Shown one piece after another: positions 31,647 through 40,961 of a DNA stretch of 48,361 bases. Every line of letters starts with the position of its first letter. The stretch's first letter is position 1. Source of the DNA: Pseudomonadota bacterium (GTDB lineage Bacteria; Desulfobacterota; SM23-61); the NCBI GenBank assembly GCA_018819135.1, contig JAHJQK010000054.1:1-48361 (forward strand). Direction: 5' to 3'. Both the position numbers and the translations under genes were made by a program. Under the pieces are notes generated by a model that saw only the letters and a program-made list of their open reading frames with translations, did no database searches and was not told the origin of the DNA.

Positions 31647-32891
31647 ATGAATCGATACGGCGGGAAATATCAGAAGACCAGACACCCCGGAATTTTTAAG
31701 TATGTGGGCGGGCGTGGTGAAGTCTATGGGATCGATTATTACGCCGGGGGAAAAAAGCACCGGGAGATAGTCGGCCCGCTCCTGGGAGAGGCGCAAAAGA
31801 AACTTGCCGAAAGGAAGGATAAGAAAGGTCGCCCCATATCCTTGGTTGCCTTGAAGAGGAAGACCTTTAACAACCTGGCCGACGAGTACGAGAAGAATTC
31901 CGAGAATGACCCTTATTTCAGGAACACCAGAAAGTATTACGTCAAAATCCTCCAGGATCATTTCGGCGAGACAAGGCTTAGGGAGATAGGAACCCTCGAA
32001 CTTGACAAACTCAAAACACAGAGGAAGAGCACCCTAACCCGATTTGAAAGGGAAAGGTCGGATATCGCCGTCAACCGCGAACTGCAAACTCTGAACCACA
32101 TGTTCAACAAGGCTGTCCTGTGGGGATGGATGGAAAGGAATCCTTTTAAGGATTTCAGGGATGGGAATGGAAAGGACACCTTTTTCTATGACGAAAACGG
32201 CCGTCTACGTTTCCTTGATACCAAAGAAATAAAAAGCCTTATAGATGCCCTTGACAAAAAGCCCGAAAGGAATACCAAAGGCAGAGGTGGAGGTGCGAGA
32301 AAGTCCCCCAAATATCTTAAAAATATCATCAAGGCCGCAATCCTCACGGGGATGAGAAAGACGGACCTTCTCAACCTGAAATGGTCTGGCTATAAACACG
32401 AGAAATTGACTGATGAAAACGGGAATGAGCACGAAATTAGGAAACTTTATTTTTACGAAAAGAAGAAAAAGAAGTGGACCGACAAGGTTTTGAATAATGA
32501 CATGATCGCGTTGCTTGAAAGCATCCCCCGGGGAGAAAGCGAATATATTTTTACCGGGTCCGATGGAAAGCCAATAAAGAGCCTTCAACGATCTTTCAGG
32601 ACGGTCCTAAAGCGGGCAGGGATCAAGGATTTCCGCTTTCATGATCTGCGGCACACGTCGGCAAGCTATCTGATGATGAGGGGGGCTTCACTGAAGTCCG
32701 TCCAAGAACACCTGGGCCATACCACCCTAAAAATGACAGAGCGATATGCGCATTTGAACGATCAATTTCAGCGGGACGAAGTGAACCGTTTAAATGGTTT
32801 ACTCCCCTTCCCTACCGCTAATAGTAAGAACTTAGTAAGAAGTTGGGAAAAAGAAAGCCACCCCATTTCTGAGGTGGCTGGCAATGCCTGA
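31647..32891 (+). CDS. Tyrosine integrase of the island
   Basis: Catalyses site-specific recombination between attP and the tRNA-Pro attB. It has 414 aa. The N-terminal 60 residues (MNRYGGKYQKTRHPGIFKYV onward) resemble the arm-binding domain of phage integrases. A core-binding helical region (about 70-170) follows, then the catalytic domain with R237 (TGMRKTDL), a lysine in the KKKKW stretch near 275, H332-x-x-R335 (FHDLRHTSA), H358 (LGHTT) and the nucleophile Y367. All catalytic residues are present. Ribosome site AGAAGGGAGG. The gene end overlaps arm-type repeats and lies 11 bases from attR. Confidence 0.95.
   Translation: MNRYGGKYQKTRHPGIFKYVGGRGEVYGIDYYAGGKKHREIVGPLLGEAQKKLAERKDKKGRPISLVALKRKTFNNLADEYEKNSENDPYFRNTRKYYVKILQDHFGETRLREIGTLELDKLKTQRKSTLTRFERERSDIAVNRELQTLNHMFNKAVLWGWMERNPFKDFRDGNGKDTFFYDENGRLRFLDTKEIKSLIDALDKKPERNTKGRGGGARKSPKYLKNIIKAAILTGMRKTDLLNLKWSGYKHEKLTDENGNEHEIRKLYFYEKKKKKWTDKVLNNDMIALLESIPRGESEYIFTGSDGKPIKSLQRSFRTVLKRAGIKDFRFHDLRHTSASYLMMRGASLKSVQEHLGHTTLKMTERYAHLNDQFQRDEVNRLNGLLPFPTANSKNLVRSWEKESHPISEVAGNA
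32823..32844 (+). promoter_or_regulatory. Candidate integrase arm-type sites, right end
   Basis: AGTAAGAA at 32823-32830 and 32834-32841, 11 bases apart, inside the 3' end of the integrase coding sequence and about 60 bases from attR. See the pairs at 18157 and 23567. Confidence 0.6.
32856..32879 (+). terminator. Weak hairpin at the end of the integrase gene
   Basis: AGCCACC (32856-32862) pairs with GGTGGCT (32873-32879) around a CCATTTCTGA loop, overlapping the last codons of the integrase gene. No T-run follows, so termination is doubtful. Confidence 0.3.
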
Positions 32892-32902
32892 TAATTACAG
32901 GC

Positions 32903-32954
32903 TTTTGTGGTCGGGGCGACTGGATTTGAACCAGCGACCACCTGAACCCCATTC
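32903..32954. repeat. attR: 52-bp repeat within the intact tRNA-Pro
   Basis: Identical to 17963-18014. It covers the tRNA-Pro 3' half from the anticodon loop to the CCA end plus a few bases downstream, so integration keeps the tRNA whole. Confidence 0.95.
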
Positions 32955-32984
32955 AGGTACGCTACCAGACTGCGCTACGCCCCG
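32908..32984 (-). tRNA. tRNA-Pro(GGG)
   Basis: A 77-nt cloverleaf including an encoded CCA end. Acceptor CGGGGCG pairs with CGCCCCG; the anticodon stem CCTGA/TCAGG holds loop ATGGGGT, giving anticodon GGG for CCC and CCU codons. The T-loop is GGTTCAAATCC. It lies 23 bases after merR, so it is probably the last gene of the translation operon and is the attachment site of the island. Confidence 0.97.
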
Positions 32985-33007
32985 ATTTTTATTTTTTCAT
33001 ATCATTT

Positions 33008-33397
33008 TTACGTTGGGCTGTCAACTCTCCTTTTGCTTAGAAGGCCCCGCAAGTCTTCCAGATCCCTGCGAACATGCAATAGGGCGTCATGGTATTTTTT
33101 TTCGGGAAACTCAAGTTCTAATTGCTTATCCCGCCCAGCTTTCATCTTTTGCAATTTCTTCTTGGCCCCAGCAATGGTAAATTTTTCTTCATATAGAAGT
33201 TTTTTGATTTCTAAGATCAGCTCCAGGTCCTTCCTGCGGTATAAACGTTGTTTCGAGTGCGTGCGCCCGGGAGTAACAATCTTGAATTCCGATTCCCAGT
33301 AGCGCAGAACATAGGGTTCAACACCTGTGATTTGGCCGACCTCACCGATTTTATAGTAAAGTTTCTCGGGGATCGAAAAGTTTATTTTTTTTTCCAT
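33008..33397 (-). CDS. MerR-family regulator next to ihfA
   Basis: A 129-aa protein with an N-terminal MerR winged helix (about 13-80): [20 protein letters not shown], then the wing [15 protein letters not shown] and a short helix. The C-terminal coiled coil (90-129) lacks cysteines, so it is not a metal sensor of the classic kind. A MerR protein directly after ihfA and pheT is a conserved arrangement in deltaproteobacteria. The effector and targets are unknown. The tRNA-Pro follows closely on the same strand. Confidence 0.85.
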   Translation of the reverse strand: MEKKINFSIPEKLYYKIGEVGQITGVEPYVLRYWESEFKIVTPGRTHSKQRLYRRKDLELILEIKKLLYEEKFTIAGAKKKLQKMKAGRDKQLELEFPEKKYHDALLHVRRDLEDLRGLLSKRRVDSPT

Positions 33398-33454
33398 GGC
33401 CTTCGATCACCCTGGAAGGCAGCAGAACCCAAAGCCGCCTCTATGGGATGAAAC

Positions 33455-33733
33455 TCAAACGGTATTTAAGGCTTTGCGTAAAACTTGGCTCGGCTTGAAA
33501 GTCAAGACCCGACGGGCAGAAATCTGAATTTCTTCGCCGGTTTGAGGATTCCTTCCTTTACGCGAACGCTTTTCCCGTACGATGAAGTTTCCGAACCCGG
33601 ATATTTTAATCTTTTCTCCGTTTTCCAGGGTTTCTTTCATAAGGTCAAATACTAGGTCGACGATTTCCGCAGATTCTTTCCTGGAAAAACCTACTTTTCC
33701 GTAAATGGTTTCCACGATATCCGCCTTCGTCAT
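33455..33733 (-). CDS. ihfA: Integration host factor alpha subunit
   Basis: IHF is a heterodimeric DNA-bending protein with roles in replication, transcription and phage integration. From ATG 33733 (AGGAGGG nine bases upstream) the product is 92 aa. It has the HU/IHF helical base (TKADIVETIYGKVGFSRKES) and the beta-arm region with GFGNFIVREKRSRKGRNPQTGEE split by the conserved proline. The frame extends nine codons upstream without support. It follows pheT, as usual in many Proteobacteria. A partner beta subunit is not in the window. The island integrase may depend on it. Confidence 0.92.
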   Translation of the reverse strand: MTKADIVETIYGKVGFSRKESAEIVDLVFDLMKETLENGEKIKISGFGNFIVREKRSRKGRNPQTGEEIQISARRVLTFKPSQVLRKALNTV

Positions 33734-33825
33734 AATCCAGGCCCTCCTTTCCAAGTTCAAGTTTTAATAATCCACCCTTTTTAAAAAGAATCCTACTCTT
33801 TTTCGGCCAATGAAAATTCTTTCGT

Positions 33826-33942
33826 AAATTTAATAGGACACAGATTTCCACGGATAAACGCAGATAACTATTTTCTGTTTTTTTTGCATTGAATATCCTT
33901 AAAATCTGTGTTCATCTGTGTCCAATATGGAAATTCCTATAC
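33826..33942. repeat. Dispersed hairpin repeat, copy 2 (pheT/ihfA junction)
   Basis: The element begins AAATTTAATAGGACACAGAT and ends with AAAATCTGTGTTCATCTGTG plus TCC, so GGACACAGAT at one end pairs with ATCTGTGTCC at the other. It sits between pheT and ihfA in an otherwise continuous operon. Confidence 0.8.
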
Positions 33943-33949
33943 CATCCAG

Positions 33950-36355
33950 TTAGCGAAACGTTCCACCGTAGCGTTCGACCAGAAGATCTGCCACCTTCTG
34001 GTGCAATTGATTCACCTCCCGATCGGTTAGGGTTCGATCTCCCTCTTGGTATTTCAACCGGAAAGCCAAGCTTTTCCTTCCCGGGGGTACTGGCTTTCCT
34101 CGGTAGAGATCGAAAAGTTTGATTTCCGTAATCAAGCCATTGTTGGCCTCCCAAAGCGTTTGTAAGATGTCACCAGCAGCAATTTTTTCATCGACGACCA
34201 AAGCAAGGTCGCGAATGATGGCCGGGAAACGGGCCAGCGGTTTAAAAAACCGGCGCGCTTCCGCTTCTTCGGCTAAAGCTTGGAAGTTCAGTTCAAAAAT
34301 GAATATTTGCTGGCCGAGTTCCCAAGTCTCGCTCACATCCGGGTGCAATTCTCCCATCTCGCCCAGTACCTTTCCATTCACTTCCACCTGGCAAACCTTA
34401 CCGGCCTGAAAAAAAGGCTCATCCTGCAAGGCCAGGAAACGATATCCGGAAACACCTAGACCGTCGAGAAGCGTCTCCAGTGTCCCTTTGAGGTCGAAAA
34501 AATCGCATTCGGCTTTCGGTTTGGACCATGATTCCTCCTCGCGCAAACCCGCGAGGAAGCCAGAAAGGGTTTCAATTTCTTCTGGCAATTCCTGATCGTC
34601 CCGGGGAGAAAAAACTCGACCGAGCTCGAAAAGTTTCAGGTCGAGATTTTGCCGATGGATATTGTTGCGAGCAACCTGCAGAAGACCTGGAATCAAAGTG
34701 GTGCGCATCACCGATTGATCTTCGCTTAAAGGGTTATGAATCCGCAAAGCTTGGGCCCGTTTGTCCGGGGGAAACAATTTCATGTCTTGGAGGGCCTTGG
34801 GAGAAATAAAACTATAAGTGATCACTTCCCTAAAACCGCAGGCAGTGAAAAGATCCCTGGCTCTTTCAGCCGCCCGTCGCATTTTAGTTTTCTTCTCCGC
34901 GGATACCCTTCCGGAAGGTAGCGTAACCGGAATCCGAAGATAGCCATGTAGCCGGGCGACCTCTTCGACGAGATCGATCTCACGTTGCAGATCGACCCGG
35001 TAAGTTGGGATCATCACCCGGAAAGTGTCCGAGTTTTCCGACTCGACTTGCAAATGAAAATTCTGTAGGTAGCTTTGAATTTTTTGGGGGGCGATTGCCG
35101 TCCCCAGAATTTTATTAACCCTCTGCGCCCGTAAAAAAATATTTTGGGGTTCGATTTTACGGGGATAATTGTCCGCGGCTTCCCGGGCCATCTTTCCTCC
35201 GGCCAATTCGGCCATCAAAGCAGCAGCCCGATTCGCTGCCCGGAGGGCCCCGTTGGGGTCGATGCCCCGTTCAAAACGAAGCGATGCTTCGGTAGCTAAA
35301 CCGATCCGTTTGGAGGTTCGGCGAATGCCCATGGGGTCAAAATAAGCACTTTCCAGAAGAATATTCTTACTTTCCGTTTGAACTTCAGAATTCAAACCTC
35401 CCATGATTCCAGCTAAGGCCACGGGTTTTTTACCGTCGCAAATCATCAAGGCCTCTTCCGGCAGAGTCCTTTCCATTCCATCCAGCGTGGTGAATTTTTC
35501 CCCGGGGGCTGCGGTTCGAACCACGATCCGCTTCTCCGCTAAGCGATCGAGATTGAAGGCATGGAGTGGCTGGCCCATTTCTAACATCACGTAATTGGTT
35601 ACATCCACGATGTTATTAATAGAACGAACTCCCACCGCTTCCAGGCGACGGCGCATCCAGAAAGGGGATGGGGCGATTTTTACTCCTAAGATTAACTGGG
35701 CTACGTAGCGCGGACATAAATCTGGTCGCTCGAGAGTCACAGTCGTTCCAGGCCCCTCGTCCACTTTTCCATCCATTTCCTTCGGGGAGGGATAACGTAG
35801 AGGTTTTCCGGTCAGGGCTGAAACCTCCCGCGCCACACCCAAGAGGCAAAGGCAATCAGCGCGGTTAGGCGTTATGTTGACCTCCAAAACCCAATCTTGC
35901 AAACCCACAGCCTTTTCCAGGGGTACTCCCAGTGGCAGGTTGGGATCAAGAACCATGATCCCCGCGGCATTTTCACTCAGGCCTAATTCTTTTTCCGAAC
36001 AAAGCATTCCTTCGGAGAGAACACCATGGAAATAACTCCTGGAGATCTTTCCGCCATCAGGAAGGACAGATCCTTCTAAGGCCAAGGCTACCCGTTCGCC
36101 GACCTTTAGGTTCGGAGCCCCGCAGACGACCGAATAATCTCTCTGGCCATCGTTGACGGTGCAGATGGATAGATGATCGCTTTGGGGGTGGCGGTGGATG
36201 GAGACCATCCTGGCCACTATTATCCCTTGAAAGACTGGCTGCCATTCACTGAGATTTTCCACTTCCAGCCCTATATGGGTCAGGGTTTCTGCCAATTCTG
36301 GCGGAGTGAGGGAAAATTCAATATAATCCTTCAGCCATTGGAAACTGACTTTCAT
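33950..36355 (-). CDS. pheT: Phenylalanyl-tRNA synthetase beta subunit
   Basis: Beta subunit of the alpha2-beta2 enzyme that charges tRNA-Phe. The product is 801 aa. Domains in order: N-terminal part, the EMAP-II-like tRNA-binding domain (about 40-150), B3/B4 editing (about 210-380), B5 (about 400-475), a degenerate catalytic-like core, and the FDX-ACB anticodon-binding domain (about 710-800, with FPAIIRDLALVVDE). The start MKVSFQWLKDYIEF is canonical. It follows pheS but is separated by copy 3 of the hairpin repeat. Confidence 0.96.
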   Translation of the reverse strand: MKVSFQWLKDYIEFSLTPPELAETLTHIGLEVENLSEWQPVFQGIIVARMVSIHRHPQSDHLSICTVNDGQRDYSVVCGAPNLKVGERVALALEGSVLPDGGKISRSYFHGVLSEGMLCSEKELGLSENAAGIMVLDPNLPLGVPLEKAVGLQDWVLEVNITPNRADCLCLLGVAREVSALTGKPLRYPSPKEMDGKVDEGPGTTVTLERPDLCPRYVAQLILGVKIAPSPFWMRRRLEAVGVRSINNIVDVTNYVMLEMGQPLHAFNLDRLAEKRIVVRTAAPGEKFTTLDGMERTLPEEALMICDGKKPVALAGIMGGLNSEVQTESKNILLESAYFDPMGIRRTSKRIGLATEASLRFERGIDPNGALRAANRAAALMAELAGGKMAREAADNYPRKIEPQNIFLRAQRVNKILGTAIAPQKIQSYLQNFHLQVESENSDTFRVMIPTYRVDLQREIDLVEEVARLHGYLRIPVTLPSGRVSAEKKTKMRRAAERARDLFTACGFREVITYSFISPKALQDMKLFPPDKRAQALRIHNPLSEDQSVMRTTLIPGLLQVARNNIHRQNLDLKLFELGRVFSPRDDQELPEEIETLSGFLAGLREEESWSKPKAECDFFDLKGTLETLLDGLGVSGYRFLALQDEPFFQAGKVCQVEVNGKVLGEMGELHPDVSETWELGQQIFIFELNFQALAEEAEARRFFKPLARFPAIIRDLALVVDEKIAAGDILQTLWEANNGLITEIKLFDLYRGKPVPPGRKSLAFRLKYQEGDRTLTDREVNQLHQKVADLLVERYGGTFR

Positions 36356-36369
36356 GGCACCCTTTTTAT

Positions 36370-36490
36370 AAATTTAATAGGACGCAGATTTTTTATATTC
36401 ATTTGGACACGGATTTTCACAGATATTCACGGATATTCATTTTTTTGCATTTAATATCCTGAAAATCTGTGTTCATCTGTGTCCAAAAAA
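36370..36490. repeat. Dispersed hairpin repeat, copy 3 (pheS/pheT junction)
   Basis: The same element as copies 1, 2 and 4. It begins AATTTAATAGGACGCAGATT, carries an extra internal GGACACGGATTTTCACAGAT unit, and ends AAAATCTGTGTTCATCTGTG plus TCC. It separates pheS from pheT by 148 bases, unusually far for this pair. Confidence 0.8.
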
Positions 36491-36503
36491 AGAATGTTTT
36501 GTT

Positions 36504-37538
36504 CTAAAACTGTTTCAAGAATTGCAGGTTATTCTCAAAAAAAATGCGGATATCGCTTAATCCTACCTGGAGCATAGCAATTCGTTCGACCCCTAATCCA
36601 AAAGCAAAACCGGTGAATACCTCAGGATCGTACCCGACAAAATGGAAGACTTCCGGGTCGATCATGCCCGAACCAAGGATTTCCAACCACCCACTCTTCT
36701 TACAAACCGGACAGCCTTTGCCTTGGCAGATTACGCATTGGATGTCCACTTCAGCGCTGGGTTCGGTAAAGGGAAAGAAACTGGGTCGAAAGCGCATCTG
36801 TACATTGGGACCGAAAAATTGATGAACAAAAAATGTCAGGGTTCCTTTCAAGTCGGCGAAAGTGATTTCATGGTCCACGACGAAACCTTCCACTTGGTGA
36901 AACATAGGGCTATGAGTGGGGTCAGAATCATGGCGGTAAACCCTTCCGGGAGCGATTACGCGCAGGGGGGGTTGACGCTTTTCCATGGTGCGCACCTGCA
37001 CCGGTGAAGTATGGGTACGCAGGACCACGTTGGGGGAAAAATAAAAAGTATCCTGCATATCCCGGGCCGGGTGGTCCTTGGGGAAATTTAAGGCTTCAAA
37101 ATTATAATAGTCTAATTCCACCTCGGGTCCTTCCGAGACTTCAAACCCCAAACGTTGGAAAATAGATATGATTTCCTCGGTCACTTGGGTGATAAGGTGC
37201 GTACTGCCCAAGGAAGGTCTGCGGCCCGGCAGGCTGATATCGACTCCGGCATGGAGCAATTGATCTGCTCTCTGCCGCTGGTGCTCTTTTTCCAGAACCT
37301 GCTCGGTCGCTTCTTCCAAGGCTGCTTTTAGCTGATTGGCCAACTGGCCCAACGCCGGCCGTTCTTCAACAGGCAACTGGCCCATTTCCCGCAGGAAGTT
37401 GGTCAGCAGGCCTTTCCGGCCAATATACTTAGTGCGTACGGCCTGAATTTTGACTGCTCCTCGGGAAGCTCGTAACTCCGCTAACGCCTCTTCCTCTAAT
37501 CGCCTGAGCCTTTCTTGTATCCTGCCTATTTCATTCAC
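36504..37538 (-). CDS. pheS: Phenylalanyl-tRNA synthetase alpha subunit
   Basis: The catalytic subunit, 344 aa. A coiled-coil N-terminal arm (about 1-90) precedes the class II core with [13 protein letters not shown], the FETLNF-like [21 protein letters not shown], and motif 3 [14 protein letters not shown] near 315. The start is a GTG at 37538 that overlaps the rplT stop codon as GTGA, implying coupled translation. The gene order rplT-pheS-pheT is standard. Confidence 0.96.
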   Translation of the reverse strand: MNEIGRIQERLRRLEEEALAELRASRGAVKIQAVRTKYIGRKGLLTNFLREMGQLPVEERPALGQLANQLKAALEEATEQVLEKEHQRQRADQLLHAGVDISLPGRRPSLGSTHLITQVTEEIISIFQRLGFEVSEGPEVELDYYNFEALNFPKDHPARDMQDTFYFSPNVVLRTHTSPVQVRTMEKRQPPLRVIAPGRVYRHDSDPTHSPMFHQVEGFVVDHEITFADLKGTLTFFVHQFFGPNVQMRFRPSFFPFTEPSAEVDIQCVICQGKGCPVCKKSGWLEILGSGMIDPEVFHFVGYDPEVFTGFAFGLGVERIAMLQVGLSDIRIFFENNLQFLKQF

Positions 37539-37891
37539 CCTATTTGTCCTTTAGCAATTTCCACAATTTTAGAAAATCCCAAAGGATCCGAGATGGCCAT
37601 TTCGGCCAGAACTTTCCGGTCGATCTCTACTTTGGCTTTGTTCAGGCCCGAGATCAATTGATTATAGGTCAGATCATGAATCCGGGCGGCGGCATTGATG
37701 CGGATGATCCATAAAGAACGAAAGGTGCGTTTTTTGGCCTTCCGATCACGGTAAGCAAATTTATGCGCCCGGTCCACCGCTTCGGTAGCAGCGCGGTAAA
37801 GGTGGCCTCGCGCTCCCCTGTAACCCTTGGCTTCTTCCAGCACCCGCTTTCTTCGTTTTCTGGTCTTTACGCTTTTCTTTACTCTGGGCAT
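37535..37891 (-). CDS. rplT: 50S ribosomal protein L20
   Basis: L20 binds 23S rRNA early in 50S assembly and, in E. coli, represses its own operon. The product is 118 aa, with the basic N-terminal arm ([20 protein letters not shown]) and the globular part [16 protein letters not shown]. It is in the classical infC-rpmI-rplT cluster, 70 bases after rpmI. Its stop overlaps the pheS start. Confidence 0.97.
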   Translation of the reverse strand: MPRVKKSVKTRKRRKRVLEEAKGYRGARGHLYRAATEAVDRAHKFAYRDRKAKKRTFRSLWIIRINAAARIHDLTYNQLISGLNKAKVEIDRKVLAEMAISDPLGFSKIVEIAKGQIG

Positions 37892-37961
37892 TTCTTTTTA
37901 CTCCTTCTTATAAGGCTGTCCGCGGACCGATTTTAGCCTTCCTACCCACATCCCTCCCTTC

Positions 37962-38159
37962 TTAGAGGTATGGGAGCAACCTTTTTATATTTCTTAAATC
38001 TCCTTTATTTACCAACATGGATTTTCGCAATCTCCGTTTCCGTTTAGTGGTCTTGCTGGTCAAAAGATGACTGGCAAAAGCCTTATAATGCTTAATTTTT
38101 CCGGTTCCCGTCGCTTTAAAGCGCTTGGCCGCTCCGCGGTTGCTTTTCAACTTTGGCAT
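37962..38159 (-). CDS. rpmI: 50S ribosomal protein L35
   Basis: A 65-aa, strongly basic ribosomal protein ([36 protein letters not shown]). It lies between infC and rplT, as in most bacteria. The 127 bases between infC and rpmI could hold an L20-responsive leader, but I see no clear pseudoknot by eye. Confidence 0.97.
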   Translation of the reverse strand: MPKLKSNRGAAKRFKATGTGKIKHYKAFASHLLTSKTTKRKRRLRKSMLVNKGDLRNIKRLLPYL

Positions 38160-38286
38160 GTGGCGTATTCTCCTCTAAAAAATATATAAATTTTGACCCT
38201 CTCTTTTACATTCGCGAGGGAAAAAATCCTCTTCCGGAACATTCAGGATTAGCGATGAAAAAGTTTATGACTACTTCCTAATACGT

Positions 38287-38796
38287 TCAACCCTTGGGGG
38301 CAAGGATCATGACCATGTTGCGCCCTTCCATTCGGGGAGGCTGTTCGAGCACGATTAAATCTTTGATTTCCTCAATGAAGCGGGTAAGGAGTTCCTTCCC
38401 GAATTCTGGATGAGCAATCTCTCTTCCCCGGAAAAGCATAGAGATTTTTACTTTATTGCCTTCGCTGAGGAAGCGCTTAACATGGCGGAGCTTGAATTGA
38501 AAATCGTGCTCCTCGGTGCGGGGTCTTACCTTGACCTCTTTGACCTGAATGATGGTCTGATGCTTCCGTGCCTCCTGGATCCGTTTACTTTGCTGATATT
38601 TGTACTTGCCATAATTCATGATCCGGCAAACTGGAGGGTTGGAATTCGGAGCGACTTCCACCAGGTCCAATCCCTGCTCCTCGGTAATTTTCATGGCTTC
38701 TTTCAGGGACAGGATTCCTATTTGTTTACCCTCAGAATCGATGACCCTGACTTCCGGTGCTCTAATGCCCCAATTGATGTTTACCTCTTTAGCTAT
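38287..38796 (-). CDS. infC: Translation initiation factor IF-3, probable ATA start
   Basis: IF-3 keeps the 30S subunit free and checks initiator tRNA and start codons. About 169 aa: N-domain [14 protein letters not shown], linker, and C-domain [18 protein letters not shown] propose ATA at 38796 as start. A strong AGGAGGTG (38810-38803) ends eight bases before it, while the in-frame GTG at 38805 lies inside that ribosome site and has none of its own. Rare start codons for infC (AUU in E. coli) let IF-3 repress its own translation. The ribosome site is inside the thrS 3' end, coupling the two genes. Confidence 0.93.
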   Translation of the reverse strand: MAKEVNINWGIRAPEVRVIDSEGKQIGILSLKEAMKITEEQGLDLVEVAPNSNPPVCRIMNYGKYKYQQSKRIQEARKHQTIIQVKEVKVRPRTEEHDFQFKLRHVKRFLSEGNKVKISMLFRGREIAHPEFGKELLTRFIEEIKDLIVLEQPPRMEGRNMVMILAPKG

Positions 38797-40717
38797 ACGT
38801 TTCACCTCCTATGTTGCATTCTTTTTTTATAAGACCAATGAATTCTTCAATTGGCATTGCTGGTAAAGCCTTACCACTTCGAGCGCGGGGGGCCACCAGG
38901 TTTTGTTTTACTTCCCTTTCCCCCAAGACCAACATGTAGGGAATTTTTTGCAGCTCAGCCTCCCGGATCTTCAAACCCAATTTTTCATTGCGGATATCTT
39001 TCTCCACCCGGATTCCCGCTTCCCTTAACTGCTGGGAAATTACCTCGGCATAGGGAATTTGGGGGTCGGTCACGGTTAGGGTGGCGACTTGTACCGGAGC
39101 CAGCCAGGTAGGGAAAGCGCCGGCATAATGCTCAACCAGAACTCCGATGAAGCGTTCCATGGCTCCTAAGATGGTCCGGTGAACCATAACTGGGCGATGT
39201 TTTTCTCCATCTGGCCCAATATAGGTTAGCTCAAAACGTTCGGGCATGGCAAAATCACATTGAATAGTGGCGCACTGCCACTCCCTTTCCAAGGCATCTT
39301 TTAACTTTACATCGATCTTGGGTCCATAGAAAGCACCCTCACCTTCGTTAAGCTGATAAGGAAGCGAGCCTTCTTCTAAAGCCGAACGTAAAGCTTGGAT
39401 AGCCCGCTCCCAATCTTCATCTGTTCCGATGGTCCCCCGTTCTGGGCGCGTGCTGACCTCTAACTCATAGGAAAATTTAAAAATATTCATAACATCCCGA
39501 ACTAAATTCAGAATTCCCTTGATCTCTTCGTTTAATTGATCGGGAGTACAAAGGATATGCGCATCATCTTGGGTAAATTCACGCACCCGAAGCAAACCAT
39601 GGAGTTCTCCCGACTTTTCGTGGCGGTGGACCGTTCCCAGCTCAAAATAACGAAGGGGTAGATCGCGATAACTGCGGATCTTGGATTTATAGATGAGCAT
39701 GTGGGAAAGGCAATTCATCGGCTTAATTCCATAGGCCTGCCCCTCGATTTCCGTAAAATACATTTTTTCCCGGTAATGATCGTAATGTCCCGAGCGTTTC
39801 CATAAGTCAAGCTTCAGGATTTGTGGCCCGATAACCAGTTGATAGCCTCGTTTTAAGTGTTCCCGTTTCTCAAAATCCTCTAAAAGCGTCCGCAGGAGGG
39901 CCCCTTTGGGATGATAGATGACTAACCCTGCACCGGCCTCATCGTTAATGGAAAATAGGTCCAGTTCCCGTCCTAATTTTCGGTGATCGCGCCTTCGGGC
40001 TTCCTCCAAGTGAAAAAGATGCTTCTCTAAGGCCGCAGCAGAGGGGAAAGCCGTGCCGTAAATCCGCTGCAACATCTTATTCCGTTCGTCCCCATGCCAA
40101 TAAGCGCCAGCCACGCCGGTGAGTTTAAAAGCCTTGATCATGCCGGTAGATGGCAGGTGGGGACCTCGGCACAAGTCGACAAATTCCCCTTGCTGGTAGA
40201 GGGACACTTTACTGTCGGCAATCTCCTCGATCAATTCAACTTTATAAATTTCACCTCGTTTTCGAAAAAATTGCCGCGCCTCCTCCCGGGAAACTTCTTG
40301 ACGTAGGATAGGCAGGTCCTTTTTTATGATCTCCTGCATTTTGTCTTCAATACGATGAAAATCTTCCGGGGAAAAACTTCGCTCGCAATCAAAATCGTAG
40401 TAAAAACCATCTTTGATCGCGGGCCCAATGGTAATCTTGGCATGGGGAAACAGGCTCTGCACGGCCTGGGCCATGACATGTGAGGCGCTGTGCCTTAGAA
40501 TTTCTGTTCCCTGCATTGAGGACAATCCTATCCACTCCAGCTCCCCCCCTTGCTCTAATGGGGCTTGCAGGTCTACGAGAGTCCCGTTTATTTTGGCCGA
40601 GACCACTTCATCAGACCGGCCTGATCTTTGATCATCAGCTAAAAGGTCCCTCAGTAAAACCCCTTGGGGATAACTTTTGGTTGTACCGTCCTTGAAGTAA
40701 ACCTCAATTTTGTCCAT
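38789..40717 (-). CDS. thrS: Threonyl-tRNA synthetase
   Basis: Charges tRNA-Thr and edits Ser-tRNA-Thr. The product is 642 aa from ATG 40717 (TTG 40726 is an alternative three codons upstream; neither has a strong ribosome site). Domains: TGS (1-60), editing (about 65-225, with [12 protein letters not shown] carrying the His pair), class II catalytic core with the zinc ligands in MNCLSH and the DDAHILC region, and the C-terminal anticodon domain. It is the first protein gene of the operon, 37 bases after a hairpin that must be crossed by transcripts starting upstream. Confidence 0.96.
   Translation of the reverse strand: MDKIEVYFKDGTTKSYPQGVLLRDLLADDQRSGRSDEVVSAKINGTLVDLQAPLEQGGELEWIGLSSMQGTEILRHSASHVMAQAVQSLFPHAKITIGPAIKDGFYYDFDCERSFSPEDFHRIEDKMQEIIKKDLPILRQEVSREEARQFFRKRGEIYKVELIEEIADSKVSLYQQGEFVDLCRGPHLPSTGMIKAFKLTGVAGAYWHGDERNKMLQRIYGTAFPSAAALEKHLFHLEEARRRDHRKLGRELDLFSINDEAGAGLVIYHPKGALLRTLLEDFEKREHLKRGYQLVIGPQILKLDLWKRSGHYDHYREKMYFTEIEGQAYGIKPMNCLSHMLIYKSKIRSYRDLPLRYFELGTVHRHEKSGELHGLLRVREFTQDDAHILCTPDQLNEEIKGILNLVRDVMNIFKFSYELEVSTRPERGTIGTDEDWERAIQALRSALEEGSLPYQLNEGEGAFYGPKIDVKLKDALEREWQCATIQCDFAMPERFELTYIGPDGEKHRPVMVHRTILGAMERFIGVLVEHYAGAFPTWLAPVQVATLTVTDPQIPYAEVISQQLREAGIRVEKDIRNEKLGLKIREAELQKIPYMLVLGEREVKQNLVAPRARSGKALPAMPIEEFIGLIKKECNIGGETYS
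38803..38810 (-). promoter_or_regulatory. infC ribosome-binding site within thrS
   Basis: AGGAGGTG read on the minus strand lies in the last codons of thrS and is eight bases upstream of the ATA proposed as infC start. This spacing decides against the GTG at 38805. Confidence 0.75.
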
Positions 40718-40753
40718 TTTTTTCAACTAATATTTTTCATCCTCAAAATAATA

Positions 40754-40788
40754 AAAAGGCATCATTGGGGAGATACATGATGCCTTTT
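40754..40788 (-). terminator. Hairpin between tRNA-Val and thrS (terminator or attenuator)
   Basis: Perfect 12-bp stem AAAAGGCATCAT/ATGATGCCTTTT (40754-40765 with 40777-40788), followed on the minus strand by TTATTATTTTG. It ends tRNA-Val transcripts, but only about 37 bases remain before thrS, too few for a promoter plus leader, so the thrS operon may depend on readthrough. Confidence 0.75.
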
Positions 40789-40832
40789 CAATTGAGTGGG
40801 TTAAATTTTCGGCAGCCTCAAAATGAAATTTG

Positions 40833-40907
40833 TGGTAGGCACGAGGGGATTTGAACCCCTGACTTCTACCGCGTCAAGGTAGCGCTCTCCCCCTGAGCTA
40901 CGTGCCT
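40833..40907 (-). tRNA. tRNA-Val(GAC)
   Basis: A 75-nt cloverleaf with encoded CCA. Acceptor AGGCACG/CGTGCCT, D-arm TAGCTCAGGGGGAGAGC, anticodon stem CTACC/GGTAG with loop TTGACGC, so anticodon GAC reads GUC and GUU. It precedes thrS on the same strand. Confidence 0.96.
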
Positions 40908-40932
40908 ACAGTTTCTTATGAAATTTTATTCA

Positions 40933-40961
40933 TTTTTACTGATAAAAGGTTAAATTGTCAA
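40933..40961 (-). promoter_or_regulatory. Candidate promoter for tRNA-Val and the thrS operon
   Basis: On the minus strand TTGACA (40961-40956), 17 bases, TAAAAA (40938-40933), with a start predicted near 40926, about 19 bases before tRNA-Val. It is the nearest good promoter upstream of thrS as well. Confidence 0.5.

Larger units (their letters stand above)
17963..32954. mobile_element. tRNA-Pro-integrated phage-satellite-like island
   Basis: The borders are a perfect 52-bp direct repeat (17963-18014 and 32903-32954) of the 3' half of tRNA-Pro. The right copy is part of the intact tRNA and lies 11 bases from the integrase gene, the standard layout for tyrosine-integrase islands. One unit is about 14.94 kb. 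It encodes integrase, an excisionase-like protein, XRE and SpoVG-like regulators, a primase-helicase, a large terminase, a ParB-like/methyltransferase-like/radical-SAM trio and cargo. I see no portal, capsid, tail or lysis genes, so it is either a satellite needing a helper or a degenerate prophage. Confidence 0.9.
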
